Source: a virus
IMG/VR virus record: IMGVR_UViG_3300044821_000052
Span: 1 to 55,891 of that record
Strand: one strand, 5' to 3'
DNA length: 55,891 bases
In this document: piece by piece, positions 40,351 to 47,609 of the stretch
How positions within the stretch are numbered: position 1 is the first letter of the stretch
Layout of the letters: each line of letters opens with the position of its first letter
The notes under the pieces: model-generated
Told to the model about the DNA's origin: nothing
Databases searched by the model: none
Seen by the model: only the letters and a program-made list of their open reading frames with translations
Made by a program: the position numbers and the translations under genes

Positions 40351-41322
40351 ATGACACAAATCGTCAACATTGCGCGACGAGAACTGCACACAACTCCAGT
40401 TTTTGATACATATTGGCGATTTGCAGCTGCACGACAGCACATTTACGAATCTCGGCAAGCTGGCTTGCCAGCGCCATGGACTTCTGACCCAATTCTGCTA
40501 AATCATCGATTCACTAACTGCTTTCGTGCTGCAGATCGTGTGAGTCAGTTTCTCATTCGTGATGTGCTCTACACTGGGTCACAAGATCCGAAGGAAGTCG
40601 TCTTCAGATCACTTCTGTTTAGATTGTTCAATCGTGTGTCAACATGGCAATTGCTGACGTCGCATTTTGGCCAATTGACATACAAGAATGCTGACTTTGC
40701 TGCTTATGACGCTGTGTTGTCAAAGGCATTCGCAAATAAGCAACGCTTGTACTCGGCGGCGTACATCATCGCAACACCAGCATTTGGGCAGGAACGTCGA
40801 CACTCCAATCATGTGCAATTGTTGCGTTACATGATGGAAACACGAGTGCATGAACAATTGATGCATGCGACTGGCATGGAACATGCATTTCAGGTGCTAC
40901 TCCAGTATCCGTCTATTGGCAACTTTCTGGCATACCAGTTGCTTCTTGACATCAACTACAGCAATGTCATCGACTTTGATGAGAACGAATTCTCAATGCC
41001 TGGTCCAGGAGCACGTGACGGCATTCGTAAGTGTTTCGGTGCGGTTCCACGTGGCATTGAGGACCAAATACTTCAGTATATGGTTGATACGCAAGATGAG
41101 CATTTTGCCCGGCTGGGTTTGACGTTCAATGGACTAAATGGACGTCGATTGCATCTGACTGACTGCGAAAACTTGTTCTGCGAGACAGACAAATATGCAC
41201 GTATGGCACATCCTGAGATCGCAGGATTGTCAGGGCGTACGCGGATCAAGCAGAAGTACACACCAGACCCGAAGCCATTGCAAGCTTGGTTCCCACCCAA
41301 ATGGCGTATTAATACCATTTGA
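40351..41322 (+). CDS. 5-hmdU DNA kinase helical domain / aGPT-Pplase-like protein
   Basis: 323 residues. The pattern fits the helical family seen in thymidine-hypermodifying phages (HMUDK_hel, alpha-glutamyl/putrescinyl thymine pyrophosphorylase clade): FDTYWRFAAARQHIYESR, PWTSDPILLNHRFTNCFR (42-59) with AADR, LLFRLFNRVSTW, PSIGNFLAYQLLLDINYS, SMPGPGARDGIRKC and LTDCENLFCETDKYAR near the end. The PGPGA helix-hairpin and IGNF part resemble DNA glycosylase-like folds. Known members act on hydroxymethyl-pyrimidine DNA after replication. No P-loop is visible, so it would be the helical, non-kinase clade. Flanked by a glycosyltransferase and a methyltransferase. Assigned by motif memory. Confidence 0.75.
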   Translation: MTQIVNIARRELHTTPVFDTYWRFAAARQHIYESRQAGLPAPWTSDPILLNHRFTNCFRAADRVSQFLIRDVLYTGSQDPKEVVFRSLLFRLFNRVSTWQLLTSHFGQLTYKNADFAAYDAVLSKAFANKQRLYSAAYIIATPAFGQERRHSNHVQLLRYMMETRVHEQLMHATGMEHAFQVLLQYPSIGNFLAYQLLLDINYSNVIDFDENEFSMPGPGARDGIRKCFGAVPRGIEDQILQYMVDTQDEHFARLGLTFNGLNGRRLHLTDCENLFCETDKYARMAHPEIAGLSGRTRIKQKYTPDPKPLQAWFPPKWRINTI

Positions 41323-41347
41323 TAATGATGCAAGGAGATATGAGACA

Positions 41348-41998
41348 ATGCCAGATATCGTCAAGTTGGCACCACAGGAGTCGTGGACGTTTGCACCTTT
41401 GCCTGAGTTCATGCGAGAGCACAGCATTATGCCAAGTGCAGTGGCGCACATTGGCGCGCATCATGGTGAAGAGGTTGACATCTACCATGAGTGCGGGTTC
41501 AAGACCATCTATCTCTACGAACCCGACCCGCGCAATCTCGAAGTCTTACGTTCCCGTGCAGTCAACGATCCCACGGTCAGTATCGTTGCTGCGGCGGTCA
41601 CTACGCGCTCCAAGGGGCCACAGCAGCTTCACCTCGCTGCACGCACGGTATGGAGCGGGCTTAGTCCGCACCCCACTGCAACCGGCGACACCGTCGTCGT
41701 TCCGACAGTTCCGATGTCACATCTGTCGTCACTGGTCAACGTACTAGTGCTAGACACGCAAGGCAGCGAGTACGAATTGCTACGTGCCGCTGACCTGAGC
41801 CTGCTTGACCTGGTCATCGTCGAGACAACACGACGTCGAGGTGACGGTGCTGCCTTCTACGAAGACGCGGTTGCTTACATGGAGGACTGCGACTGGGTGC
41901 CTGCCCAAGAGTGGGTCCACGACGACTCGGGATACACCGACACGGTCTTCATCAAGAACAACCGCCAGAAGTACCTACAGACGAAGGATGCCGCATGA
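41348..41998 (+). CDS. FkbM-like SAM-dependent methyltransferase
   Basis: 216 residues from ATG 41348 (AAGGAG ten bases upstream); the longer frame from 41195 overlaps the previous gene and is not used. Rossmann SAM site: SAVAHIGAHHGEEVDIYHEC, LYEPDPRNLEVL (acidic end of strand 2), then VLVLDTQGSEYELLRAADL (FkbM motif) and LVIVETTRRRG. It is more G+C-rich than its neighbours. Likely O-methylation of a sugar or base adduct made by the two upstream genes. Confidence 0.8.
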   Translation: MPDIVKLAPQESWTFAPLPEFMREHSIMPSAVAHIGAHHGEEVDIYHECGFKTIYLYEPDPRNLEVLRSRAVNDPTVSIVAAAVTTRSKGPQQLHLAARTVWSGLSPHPTATGDTVVVPTVPMSHLSSLVNVLVLDTQGSEYELLRAADLSLLDLVIVETTRRRGDGAAFYEDAVAYMEDCDWVPAQEWVHDDSGYTDTVFIKNNRQKYLQTKDAA

Positions 41999-42189
41999 CA
42001 TCACAGCGCATTAAAGGTGTTGCGGTTGGTGGATCTGTCACTATTGTCATGGGATCGATGTCGCCTATCGACTGGGATCCTGCTGCGGTTGACCCAGTGA
42101 AGTTCCTGTCTGATGTGTACACTGTCTTGGATGCTCCCATTGCGATGAACATGTTTGATGCCAACACGACATTCAAGAATGTGTCATGA
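41995..42189 (+). pseudogene. Internal-deletion remnant of the phage glycosidase gene
   Basis: A 64-codon frame (ATGA overlap). Its KGVAVGG is followed at once by SVTIVMGSMSPIDWDP and FLSDVYTVL. The intact glycosidase at 45208 has GVAVGG near residue 50 and SVTIIMGSMAPTDWDP with FLTDVYTTL near 205-230. So the fragment joins two distant parts of that protein, lacking the stretch between them and everything after. DNA similarity is clear (ATCATGGGATCGATG-type runs). It lies about 3.2 kb upstream of the intact gene. Confidence 0.75.
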
Positions 42190-42251
42190 CTAACCCAATC
42201 CCACGGCCACGTCCACCAGTTGACGAACTAGCTAGGAAGTGCCGCTCATGA
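42186..42251 (+). CDS. Possible 21-residue peptide
   Basis: ATG 42186 overlaps the previous stop and the frame ends at 42251, encoding a Pro/Arg-rich peptide (MTNPIPRPRPPVDELARK and three more). It fills the exact space between two overlapping frames, which is the only support. Too short to judge further. Confidence 0.3.
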   Translation: MTNPIPRPRPPVDELARKCRS

Positions 42252-42346
42252 AGGCTAGCGTCATCCTCCTGGCCGTCGGCCTGGCACTCGTCTCGGCATC
42301 GCTTGCTGGGTCGCTTGTACTAGTACTCATAAAGTGGCTCAAATAG
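42248..42346 (+). CDS. 32-residue membrane peptide
   Basis: ATG 42248 overlaps the prior frame by four bases and AGGAAG lies upstream. The peptide is a single long hydrophobic helix (VILLAVGLALVSASLAGSLV) with a Lys/Trp/Leu/Lys end. Very small membrane peptides are common in phages as lysis or exclusion factors. Role unknown. Confidence 0.45.
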   Translation: MKASVILLAVGLALVSASLAGSLVLVLIKWLK

Positions 42347-42347
42347 T

Positions 42348-42491
42348 ATGGGCACAATACACATCTTCCGTAAGAAGCCTGTCATCATTGAAACAGTACA
42401 GTGGACTGGTGATAATTCCGCAGAACTGCATAGCTTCGCTGGGGCAGAGGCTGCGTTCACCACAGCAGTGTACAAGTTGAGAGACTTGTGA
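42348..42491 (+). CDS. Truncated PGDYG-like phage protein
   Basis: 47 residues. The start (MGTIHIFRKKPVIIETVQWT, then GDNSAELHSFAG) is that of the common phage protein that carries an RKKPV-x-EAVQWTG opening and usually ends with a PGDYG/GDWI part. Here the frame stops after AVYKLRDL, so only the N-terminal half remains. Either a truncated gene or a minimal form; function of the family is unknown. Confidence 0.5.
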   Translation: MGTIHIFRKKPVIIETVQWTGDNSAELHSFAGAEAAFTTAVYKLRDL

Positions 42492-42541
42492 TACAGTCAA
42501 CATCGAAGTTAACGACAAGAATGAGATTGAAGGAGCTAGAC

Positions 42542-42748
42542 ATGGACATCCACACACAGCAGGTTCCCGTGCAGCAGGTTCCCGTCCAGGTGCAGATGCA
42601 GCCGATGGTTGCATATACATACCAGCGCACCAACCATGCTAAGCACATCTTCTGGAGCTTCATGACCATTGGACTATGGGCCATGACAGGGTACCCCATC
42701 TGTGTTCTGCTTAACCGTCGTGCCCGTACACGCACTGTGATCCGGTAG
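42542..42748 (+). CDS. Small membrane protein with QQVPV repeats
   Basis: 68 residues from ATG 42542 (GGAG six bases upstream). The N-terminus has tandem QQVPVQ units encoded by a repeated CAGCAGGTTCCCGT sequence. The rest has NHAKHIFWSFMTIGLWAMTG and a second hydrophobic stretch ending with Arg-rich RRARTRTV, the style of small actinophage membrane proteins with an N-H-x-x-H motif before a membrane hairpin. Role unknown. Confidence 0.65.
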   Translation: MDIHTQQVPVQQVPVQVQMQPMVAYTYQRTNHAKHIFWSFMTIGLWAMTGYPICVLLNRRARTRTVIR

Positions 42749-42755
42749 CACCGAG

Positions 42756-43226
42756 ATGCAACCGCTACCGCAGCCCAACAACCAGCCCGCAATCGCCGAT
42801 CTCGTCATTGCCGACTTCGTCAAGCGCAAGCGGATCGACATCGAGCGCAGGATCGACCAGATGCGCGAACGGCGCGACCTTGCCGAAACGGCACTGTCGA
42901 TGATCCGCGGACTGGCTAACGAGCACGTCGAGCATGCCGACGGGTGCGGCCTGCTGGCCGGTCAGATCCTCGACATGCTCGCCGCCACGCCGCTCGGCGC
43001 CGGCTTGGTGCTGCCGCCAGCCGAAACTATCGCCCAACGCTTCCATGAGGCATACGAGCGCCTCGCTCCGATGTTTGGGTACCGCACTCGTGAGGCCAGC
43101 GCGAAGCCATGGGAGGACGTGCCGGCCGACAATCAGTTGTTGATGATCGCCACGGTCACCGAGGTTCGGGAGTGGCTGCTCGGTCTCGGCCGGCCACTGA
43201 CCGCGAAGGACCCCGCGAATGGCTGA
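42756..43226 (+). CDS. Phage protein, unknown (G+C-rich island)
   Basis: 156 residues. The middle is a helical coil (RIDQMRERRDLAETALSMIR), and the C-terminus has FHEAYERLAPMFGYRTRE and AKPWEDVPADNQLLMIATV, a sequence block found widely in actinophage and prophage proteins of unknown role. Hand count of 42781-42840 is 36/60 G+C, above flanking genes. Overlaps the next gene by eight bases. Confidence 0.7.
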   Translation: MQPLPQPNNQPAIADLVIADFVKRKRIDIERRIDQMRERRDLAETALSMIRGLANEHVEHADGCGLLAGQILDMLAATPLGAGLVLPPAETIAQRFHEAYERLAPMFGYRTREASAKPWEDVPADNQLLMIATVTEVREWLLGLGRPLTAKDPANG

Positions 43227-43590
43227 GCCCACGTTGCGAGAGACAGTGCTGGCATACCTCGACGCTTATTGTAGCTTCCGCACGTACCACGTCGACGTGC
43301 GCGACCTGCCACCGCCGCCGATGTTCAGCGGTTACGTCGACCTGGCCGGAACGCACCACGTGTTGCACACGTCCGGTCGACCCGAGGTGACGGCGATCAG
43401 CCTGGAGTTGCTCGCGCTTCCCGATCTCATGTTCGGGTGGGATAAGCCGTACATCACGATGTCCGGCGAGCTGCGCTACGAACCGGTCGGACTGGACACC
43501 ACGGGCGAGTACGTGGTGTGTCGACACAGCCCCGGCGCCTTCGACCATGACGCGCTCGCCCCCAGGAAAACTGACGCGGTAACCACATGA
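43219..43590 (+). CDS. Hypothetical protein (G+C-rich island)
   Basis: 123 residues, unknown. It opens with a helix (LRETVLAYLDAYC), then strand-rich parts GYVDLAGTHHVLHTSG and YITMSGELRYEPVG. Hand count of 43261-43320 is 39/60 G+C. It is sandwiched between the preceding gene and the large terminase with overlaps on both sides (8 and 4 bases). With the previous gene it forms a compositionally distinct pair. Confidence 0.65.
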   Translation: MAEPTLRETVLAYLDAYCSFRTYHVDVRDLPPPPMFSGYVDLAGTHHVLHTSGRPEVTAISLELLALPDLMFGWDKPYITMSGELRYEPVGLDTTGEYVVCRHSPGAFDHDALAPRKTDAVTT

Positions 43591-45140
43591 CAGGATCACT
43601 GGGTCAACGTCCTGCAGTTCTTCGGCAACTCGTTGATCTGCTTGACCCACCTGACATGCAATTTCAGCGCGATCCAGTAGCATGGGCAGAAAGCAAGCAC
43701 AACCTTGAACTGTGGTCCAAGCAACGTGAGATTCTTGAAGCGGTGCGTGACCATAAGCAAGTTGCTGTACGTTCATGCCATGAAGTCGGTAAGTCCTGGA
43801 CAGCGTCATTAGTCGGATGCTGGTGGCTCTCAACACATGCACCTGGTGAAGCATTCGTCTTGACGACGGCACCTACGGACAAGCAGGTCAAGGCAATCCT
43901 TTGGCGCGAGATTAACCGTCTGCACTCAAGACTGGGTCTCATAGGCCGCACGAACCTCAGTGAATGGTACGTTGGTAAGGAACTGGTCGCATTCGGTCGT
44001 AAGCCAAATGACTACGATGCCACAGCATTCCAGGGCATCCATGCACGCTACATTTTGATCATTCTTGATGAAGCATGCGGCATTCCGACAGAACTGTGGG
44101 ATGCTGCTTCAACACTGGGTGCCAACGAGCATGCTCGCTTCTTGGCAATCGGTAATCCAGATGACGAACACTCTGAATTTGCCACGACAGTGAAGAGTCC
44201 TGACTGGCACAGCATTCGTATCTCATATTGGGATACACCGAACTTCACTGGTGAAGGCGTTAGCCAATCACTGAAAGATCTGCTTATCCACCCAGACTGG
44301 GTAGAAGAGCGTCGTCGCAAATGGGGCGATGGATCCGCTCTCTTCACATCAAAATGCACAGGTGAGTTCCCACACGGCACATCACCATTCGTGACGGTAC
44401 CCATCAGCTGGGCTGAGACATGCCGTCAACTTGAACTGCCACCAGGCTTGCCCATTGAGGCAGGCGTTGATGTTGGTGGCGGTGGCGACCGCACAATCGT
44501 GCGCATTCGTTATGGTGCTAAAGCTGGACCATCATACGAGTTCATTGATGCTGACCCAATGAAGACAGTTGGATTCATTGCTCTGAAATTGCAAGAGCAT
44601 GGTGTCACTAAGGTCAAGGTTGACAGCACAGGTATCGGTTGGGGCATCGCTGGTGCCTTGAAAGAATCTTCATCAAAGCACAATGCAGTATCAAGTGACC
44701 TTGGTGCTTTTCGTCATGATGCTGAAGTGTTGCCAGTTAACTTTGGCGCTGGGTCGACCCCTGGAACTGAAGGTCTCTATCTGAATAAGCGTGCTGAGTT
44801 GTGGTGGAGCATGCGTGAGTTGGTGCGTCTTCATCTGTGTGACCTCGAGGACGTCAATGACGACGCACTTCAAGAATTGACTACACCACTGTATGAGATT
44901 CTTGACAGTAAGGGCAAGATCAAGATTCAGCCAAAAGATGAGGTTATCAAGTTCCTAGGACGCTCACCAGACGAGGCAGATGCCCTAGTGCTGGCATACC
45001 ATCAAGTGGTCTCAGAAGGGTCTCTCGGTGTGCCTGAGGGCTTCGCAGACGTTGACCTGACACGGTCCGTTGAACCTGGCGACTGGACGCACACAGCACC
45101 AGACTGGCACAATGATGATCTCACACGCGTACGAATGTAA
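43587..45140 (+). CDS. Terminase large subunit
   Basis: 517 residues. ATPase: VRSCHEVGKSWTA (Walker A, 61-73), YILIILDEACG (Walker B), a GNPDDEHSEF coupling segment. Nuclease: EAGVDVGGGGDRT, KVDSTGIGWG and SPDEADALVLAYH carry the three metal-binding acidic sites of the RNase H-like fold. It cuts and pumps DNA into the prohead. Start overlaps the previous gene by ATGA. The overlap of genome ends cannot distinguish pac from cos cutting. Confidence 0.95.
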   Translation: MTGSLGQRPAVLRQLVDLLDPPDMQFQRDPVAWAESKHNLELWSKQREILEAVRDHKQVAVRSCHEVGKSWTASLVGCWWLSTHAPGEAFVLTTAPTDKQVKAILWREINRLHSRLGLIGRTNLSEWYVGKELVAFGRKPNDYDATAFQGIHARYILIILDEACGIPTELWDAASTLGANEHARFLAIGNPDDEHSEFATTVKSPDWHSIRISYWDTPNFTGEGVSQSLKDLLIHPDWVEERRRKWGDGSALFTSKCTGEFPHGTSPFVTVPISWAETCRQLELPPGLPIEAGVDVGGGGDRTIVRIRYGAKAGPSYEFIDADPMKTVGFIALKLQEHGVTKVKVDSTGIGWGIAGALKESSSKHNAVSSDLGAFRHDAEVLPVNFGAGSTPGTEGLYLNKRAELWWSMRELVRLHLCDLEDVNDDALQELTTPLYEILDSKGKIKIQPKDEVIKFLGRSPDEADALVLAYHQVVSEGSLGVPEGFADVDLTRSVEPGDWTHTAPDWHNDDLTRVRM

Positions 45141-45207
45141 AGGAGAATTTCATATGTGACTTTAACTACTGATAAGATTAGATCAGCAAACATAGTACAA
45201 TGTTCGC
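45141..45207 (+). other. Orphan ribosome-binding site with start-stop ATGTGA, then leaderless promoter
   Basis: AGGAG (45141-45145) stands eight bases before ATG (45154-45156) that is followed at once by TGA. This looks like the preserved start site of a gene that once followed the terminase, or a translation-stalling minicistron. TACAAT at 45196-45201 sits six bases before the glycosidase ATG, so that gene is probably made from a leaderless message. Confidence 0.5.
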
Positions 45208-46290
45208 ATGCGGTATCGACACTGGGTTGCATTCGTTACAGGCCTGCTTATCGTTGGCGTCGCTGCGATGCCGCAAGCATCGGCTAAAGCACGCACCATT
45301 GTAACGACCACTTCCTGTACACCTGGAGCGCATACTATGACTCGCTATCTCGCTGGTGTCGCTGTTGGTGGCTTACAACCATGGAACACTGAGCGTGCAG
45401 CAGATTATAAGGCGATGGCAAATGCCAATGCTACATGGATTCGTAGTGATCTGGCTTGGGAGTATCTAGAACCGTCACCAGGTAACTGGCAATGGGGGCT
45501 ATATGATCCAGTTGTGCAAGATGCAAAAGCAGTTGGGCTGAAGTATCTGGCGATCCTTCACACGGTGCCTGCTTGGGCGAATAGTGGCATCGGTGACTAT
45601 GGCATACCGAACGACACAACGAAGTATACGAACTACGCGTATCAAACGGTGAAGCATTACTTGCAACTGGGTGTCAACACCTACGAGATTGGCAACGAGG
45701 TCAATCTTACGCATCCTGGTTGGGCGCCAGATGGTGCATTCTACACAACGAATATGCTAATACCTATTGTTGATGGTGTTCGTCAAGCAGCGACCGAACT
45801 GGGTAAGTCAGTCACCATTATCATGGGATCGATGGCACCTACTGACTGGGATCCAGCTGGTGTTAATCAGTCGACGTTCCTGACTGACGTGTATACAACT
45901 CTTGCAGGTGTCGGATACTTTGATGCGATTGCCTGGCATCCATACACTGGTGCGGATAACCCAATGACTGGCGCGCAATTCGTACCAGACTCCGCTGCTC
46001 TTGCAACGATCATGTCAAGTCATGGTGATGGCGCTAAGAAGATCTGGGGCACTGAATATGGACAGGCCACAGGCGGGTCTAACTCGATTACTGAGCAAGC
46101 ACAAGCAATACTTGTAACACAAGCGTATAACACATGGTACGCACAATCATGGGCAGGTCCATTGTTCTGGTACGCAGGACGTGACACTGGCACAGATCTG
46201 ATTGACCGCGAACAGCATTTCGGATTGCTGCGATACAACGGTAGTCGTAAGCCTGCGTATTGTGCATTCCAAGCAATTGCAATGAGATAA
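45208..46290 (+). CDS. Secreted glycoside hydrolase (GH5/39-like)
   Basis: 360 residues with a signal peptide (hydrophobic 7-20, cleavage near ASA-KA at 26-28). A TIM-barrel glycosidase follows: WIRSDLAWEYLEPSPGNW, LAILHTVPAWAN, TYEIGNEVNL with acid/base Glu164, IAWHPYTG, and WGTEYGQATGG with nucleophile Glu283. It resembles GH39/GH5 cellulase or xylosidase-type proteins of actinobacteria. It probably works outside the cell on envelope or capsule glycans. Placement between terminase and portal with its own leaderless promoter marks it as a moron. A decayed copy is at 41995-42189. Confidence 0.8.
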   Translation: MRYRHWVAFVTGLLIVGVAAMPQASAKARTIVTTTSCTPGAHTMTRYLAGVAVGGLQPWNTERAADYKAMANANATWIRSDLAWEYLEPSPGNWQWGLYDPVVQDAKAVGLKYLAILHTVPAWANSGIGDYGIPNDTTKYTNYAYQTVKHYLQLGVNTYEIGNEVNLTHPGWAPDGAFYTTNMLIPIVDGVRQAATELGKSVTIIMGSMAPTDWDPAGVNQSTFLTDVYTTLAGVGYFDAIAWHPYTGADNPMTGAQFVPDSAALATIMSSHGDGAKKIWGTEYGQATGGSNSITEQAQAILVTQAYNTWYAQSWAGPLFWYAGRDTGTDLIDREQHFGLLRYNGSRKPAYCAFQAIAMR

Positions 46291-46301
46291 GTGATTTATT
46301 G

Positions 46302-46733
46302 ATGTCACATCCACGCATCGCAGAACGTGCACTTGAAGGTCCGGTCAAGGTAGCAGACCAACATCATGTTGGCAATGCGATTTATCGGACAAACGCACGA
46401 CTTGCCATATATATCTCAAACAGCGTAGGTACGATGTGGTGTGCGTACGTGTTCATGATTCTTGCTTGCATAAGCTTTCCTGCGGCACTTGCATCTGGAT
46501 CAGCACTTATCATGGTCGCCTGGGTCGCACAGACATTCCTTCAGCTTGTGCTATTGCCAGTCATCATGGTTGGGCAGTCATTACAGTCTCGTGCTGCAGA
46601 CAAGCGATCTGAGCAGATGTACTTTGACACTGATGCAATCCTGCATCAACAACAGACAATGCTTCAAGAACACCATGAAATTCGTCTGCAACTTGACACT
46701 GTCAAGGCCATATTGACTGGCGAACAACACTGA
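46302..46733 (+). CDS. Membrane protein, DUF1003-like
   Basis: 143 residues from ATG 46302. Two membrane helices (about 38-60 and 65-88: MWCAYVFMILACISFPAAL, IMVAWVAQTFLQLVLLPVIM), then VGQSLQSRAADKRSEQMY and a helical coil ending in a Gln/Glu/His-rich stretch. This is the DUF1003-like layout of two helices and a charged coil. It follows the glycosidase by 11 bases and probably belongs to the same insert. Confidence 0.65.
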   Translation: MSHPRIAERALEGPVKVADQHHVGNAIYRTNARLAIYISNSVGTMWCAYVFMILACISFPAALASGSALIMVAWVAQTFLQLVLLPVIMVGQSLQSRAADKRSEQMYFDTDAILHQQQTMLQEHHEIRLQLDTVKAILTGEQH

Positions 46734-46751
46734 TACAGCACCAATCACCCA

Positions 46752-46760
46752 TGGTATAAT
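46752..46760 (+). promoter_or_regulatory. Extended -10 for tRNA-Met
   Basis: TGGTATAAT (TG one base before TATAAT at 46755-46760) lies 13 bases upstream of the tRNA 5' end. A weak TGATAC at about 46731-46736 could be a -35. This gives the tRNA its own transcription start. Confidence 0.55.
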
Positions 46761-46772
46761 GCATATGAACGT

Positions 46773-46846
46773 CGCGGGGTAGCGCAGCTTGGTAGCGCAG
46801 GAGGTTCATAACCTCACGGTCGCGGGTTCAAATCCCGCCCCCGCCA
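46773..46846 (+). tRNA. tRNA-Met (CAU) with C1-C72 mismatch
   Basis: A 74-base cloverleaf: acceptor CGCGGGG/CCCCGCC with six pairs and an unpaired C1-C72, D arm GCGC/GCGC, anticodon stem GGAGG/CCTCA with loop TTCATAA, variable CGGTC, T arm GCGGG-TTCAAAT-CCCGC, discriminator A; no CCA. The unpaired first position is a mark of bacterial initiator tRNA (C1-A72), but the anticodon stem has only two of the three initiator G-C pairs. It may be an initiator-like or an elongator/Ile-CAU variant. Confidence 0.85.
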
Positions 46847-46879
46847 CTTCAGTACCCATACGAGGATAGGTGGTAATCG

Positions 46880-47194
46880 ATGTTGTTTGACTGCCACCGT
46901 AATGTTTGTTCTGGCCACGACGATGTGTTGATGGCTATCCACCACTCATTGGAGCAAATCATGGCTGACATCGATGGCTTGACCGCGGACTTCCAGAAGT
47001 TCGCCGCGGACGTCACCACTGCGGTGGATGAGCTCAAGACCGAACTGACCGCGGCTCTTGCTGCGCAAGGCGGAGTTCCCGCCGATGTGCAGACCAAGAT
47101 GGATGCGCTTGACGCGACCGTGCAGGCTGCGGACGCGATCCTCAACCCGGCGCCTGCCACTCCGGTCGTTGACCCCGCTGCGCCGACTGCCTGA
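46880..47194 (+). CDS. Small helical acidic protein
   Basis: 104 residues; IHHSLEQIMADIDGLTADFQ followed by a long amphipathic coil (ADVTTAVDELKTELTAALAAQ) and an Ala/Pro tail. It is more G+C-rich than its neighbours. AGGTGGT lies before the ATG. It may be a scaffold- or virion-associated coiled coil. It is followed directly by a terminator. Confidence 0.6.
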   Translation: MLFDCHRNVCSGHDDVLMAIHHSLEQIMADIDGLTADFQKFAADVTTAVDELKTELTAALAAQGGVPADVQTKMDALDATVQAADAILNPAPATPVVDPAAPTA

Positions 47195-47205
47195 CGCACA
47201 GACAT

Positions 47206-47266
47206 AGGTACAACGGCGTACCTGTGAAAAGAGGCCTACCTGGGAAGTCAGGTAGGTCTCTTTTTT
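47206..47266 (+). terminator. Rho-independent terminator
   Basis: GAGGCCTACCT (47231-47241) pairs with AGGTAGGTCTC (47250-47260), one mismatch, followed by six T (47261-47266). A smaller AGGTAC/GTACCT hairpin (47206-47223) precedes it. This is the clearest terminator of the window and separates the glycosidase/tRNA insert from the portal operon. Confidence 0.9.
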
Positions 47267-47271
47267 GTTGC

Positions 47272-47284
47272 TACAATGACCTAG
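47272..47284 (+). promoter_or_regulatory. -10 box for leaderless DUF1360-like gene
   Basis: TACAAT at 47272-47277 ends six bases before the GTG at 47284, with no Shine-Dalgarno, directly behind the terminator. The same TACAAT-N6-start layout occurs at 45196-45208. Confidence 0.55.
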
Positions 47285-47601
47285 TGTTGCCACCGTGGAT
47301 GTTGCTCGTACTTTTCTTCTTGACGGTGTATCGGCTTAGCCGATTCATTGGACAAGACACATTTCCGCCGATTGCTTATGTTCGTTCATGGCTCATTCGT
47401 AATAAGCCTGAAGGACATTGGCTAATTTATCTGATTGGTAATAACCAGGACACGGGTTGCCCGTGGTGCATCAGTCTGTGGCTAGGCGCCGCTGGGTCAG
47501 TCGGTCTCGGATTTGCAATGCACTGGCAGTGGTGGATTTGCATCATGATTGCGTCTGCATCATCTGCAGTTACTGGGTTGATGTCACAGCTTGAAAATTA
47601 G
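47284..47601 (+). CDS. DUF1360-like membrane protein
   Basis: 105 residues from GTG 47284 (a longer frame would run back through the terminator). Membrane-type N-terminus WMLLVLFFLTVYRLSRFIGQD, then PPIAYVRSWLI and the Cys pair TGCPWCISLWLGAAG, and a last membrane helix. The YRLSRFI-D start and CPWC-x-SLW motif fit the DUF1360 family seen in actinophages before the portal gene. Function unknown. Confidence 0.7.
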   Translation: MLPPWMLLVLFFLTVYRLSRFIGQDTFPPIAYVRSWLIRNKPEGHWLIYLIGNNQDTGCPWCISLWLGAAGSVGLGFAMHWQWWICIMIASASSAVTGLMSQLEN

Positions 47602-47609
47602 GGACCCCA

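Noticed and set aside
47224-47601. Longer start at 47224 for the DUF1360-like gene
   Set aside because: It would translate through the rho-independent terminator; the GTG at 47284 fits a leaderless start.
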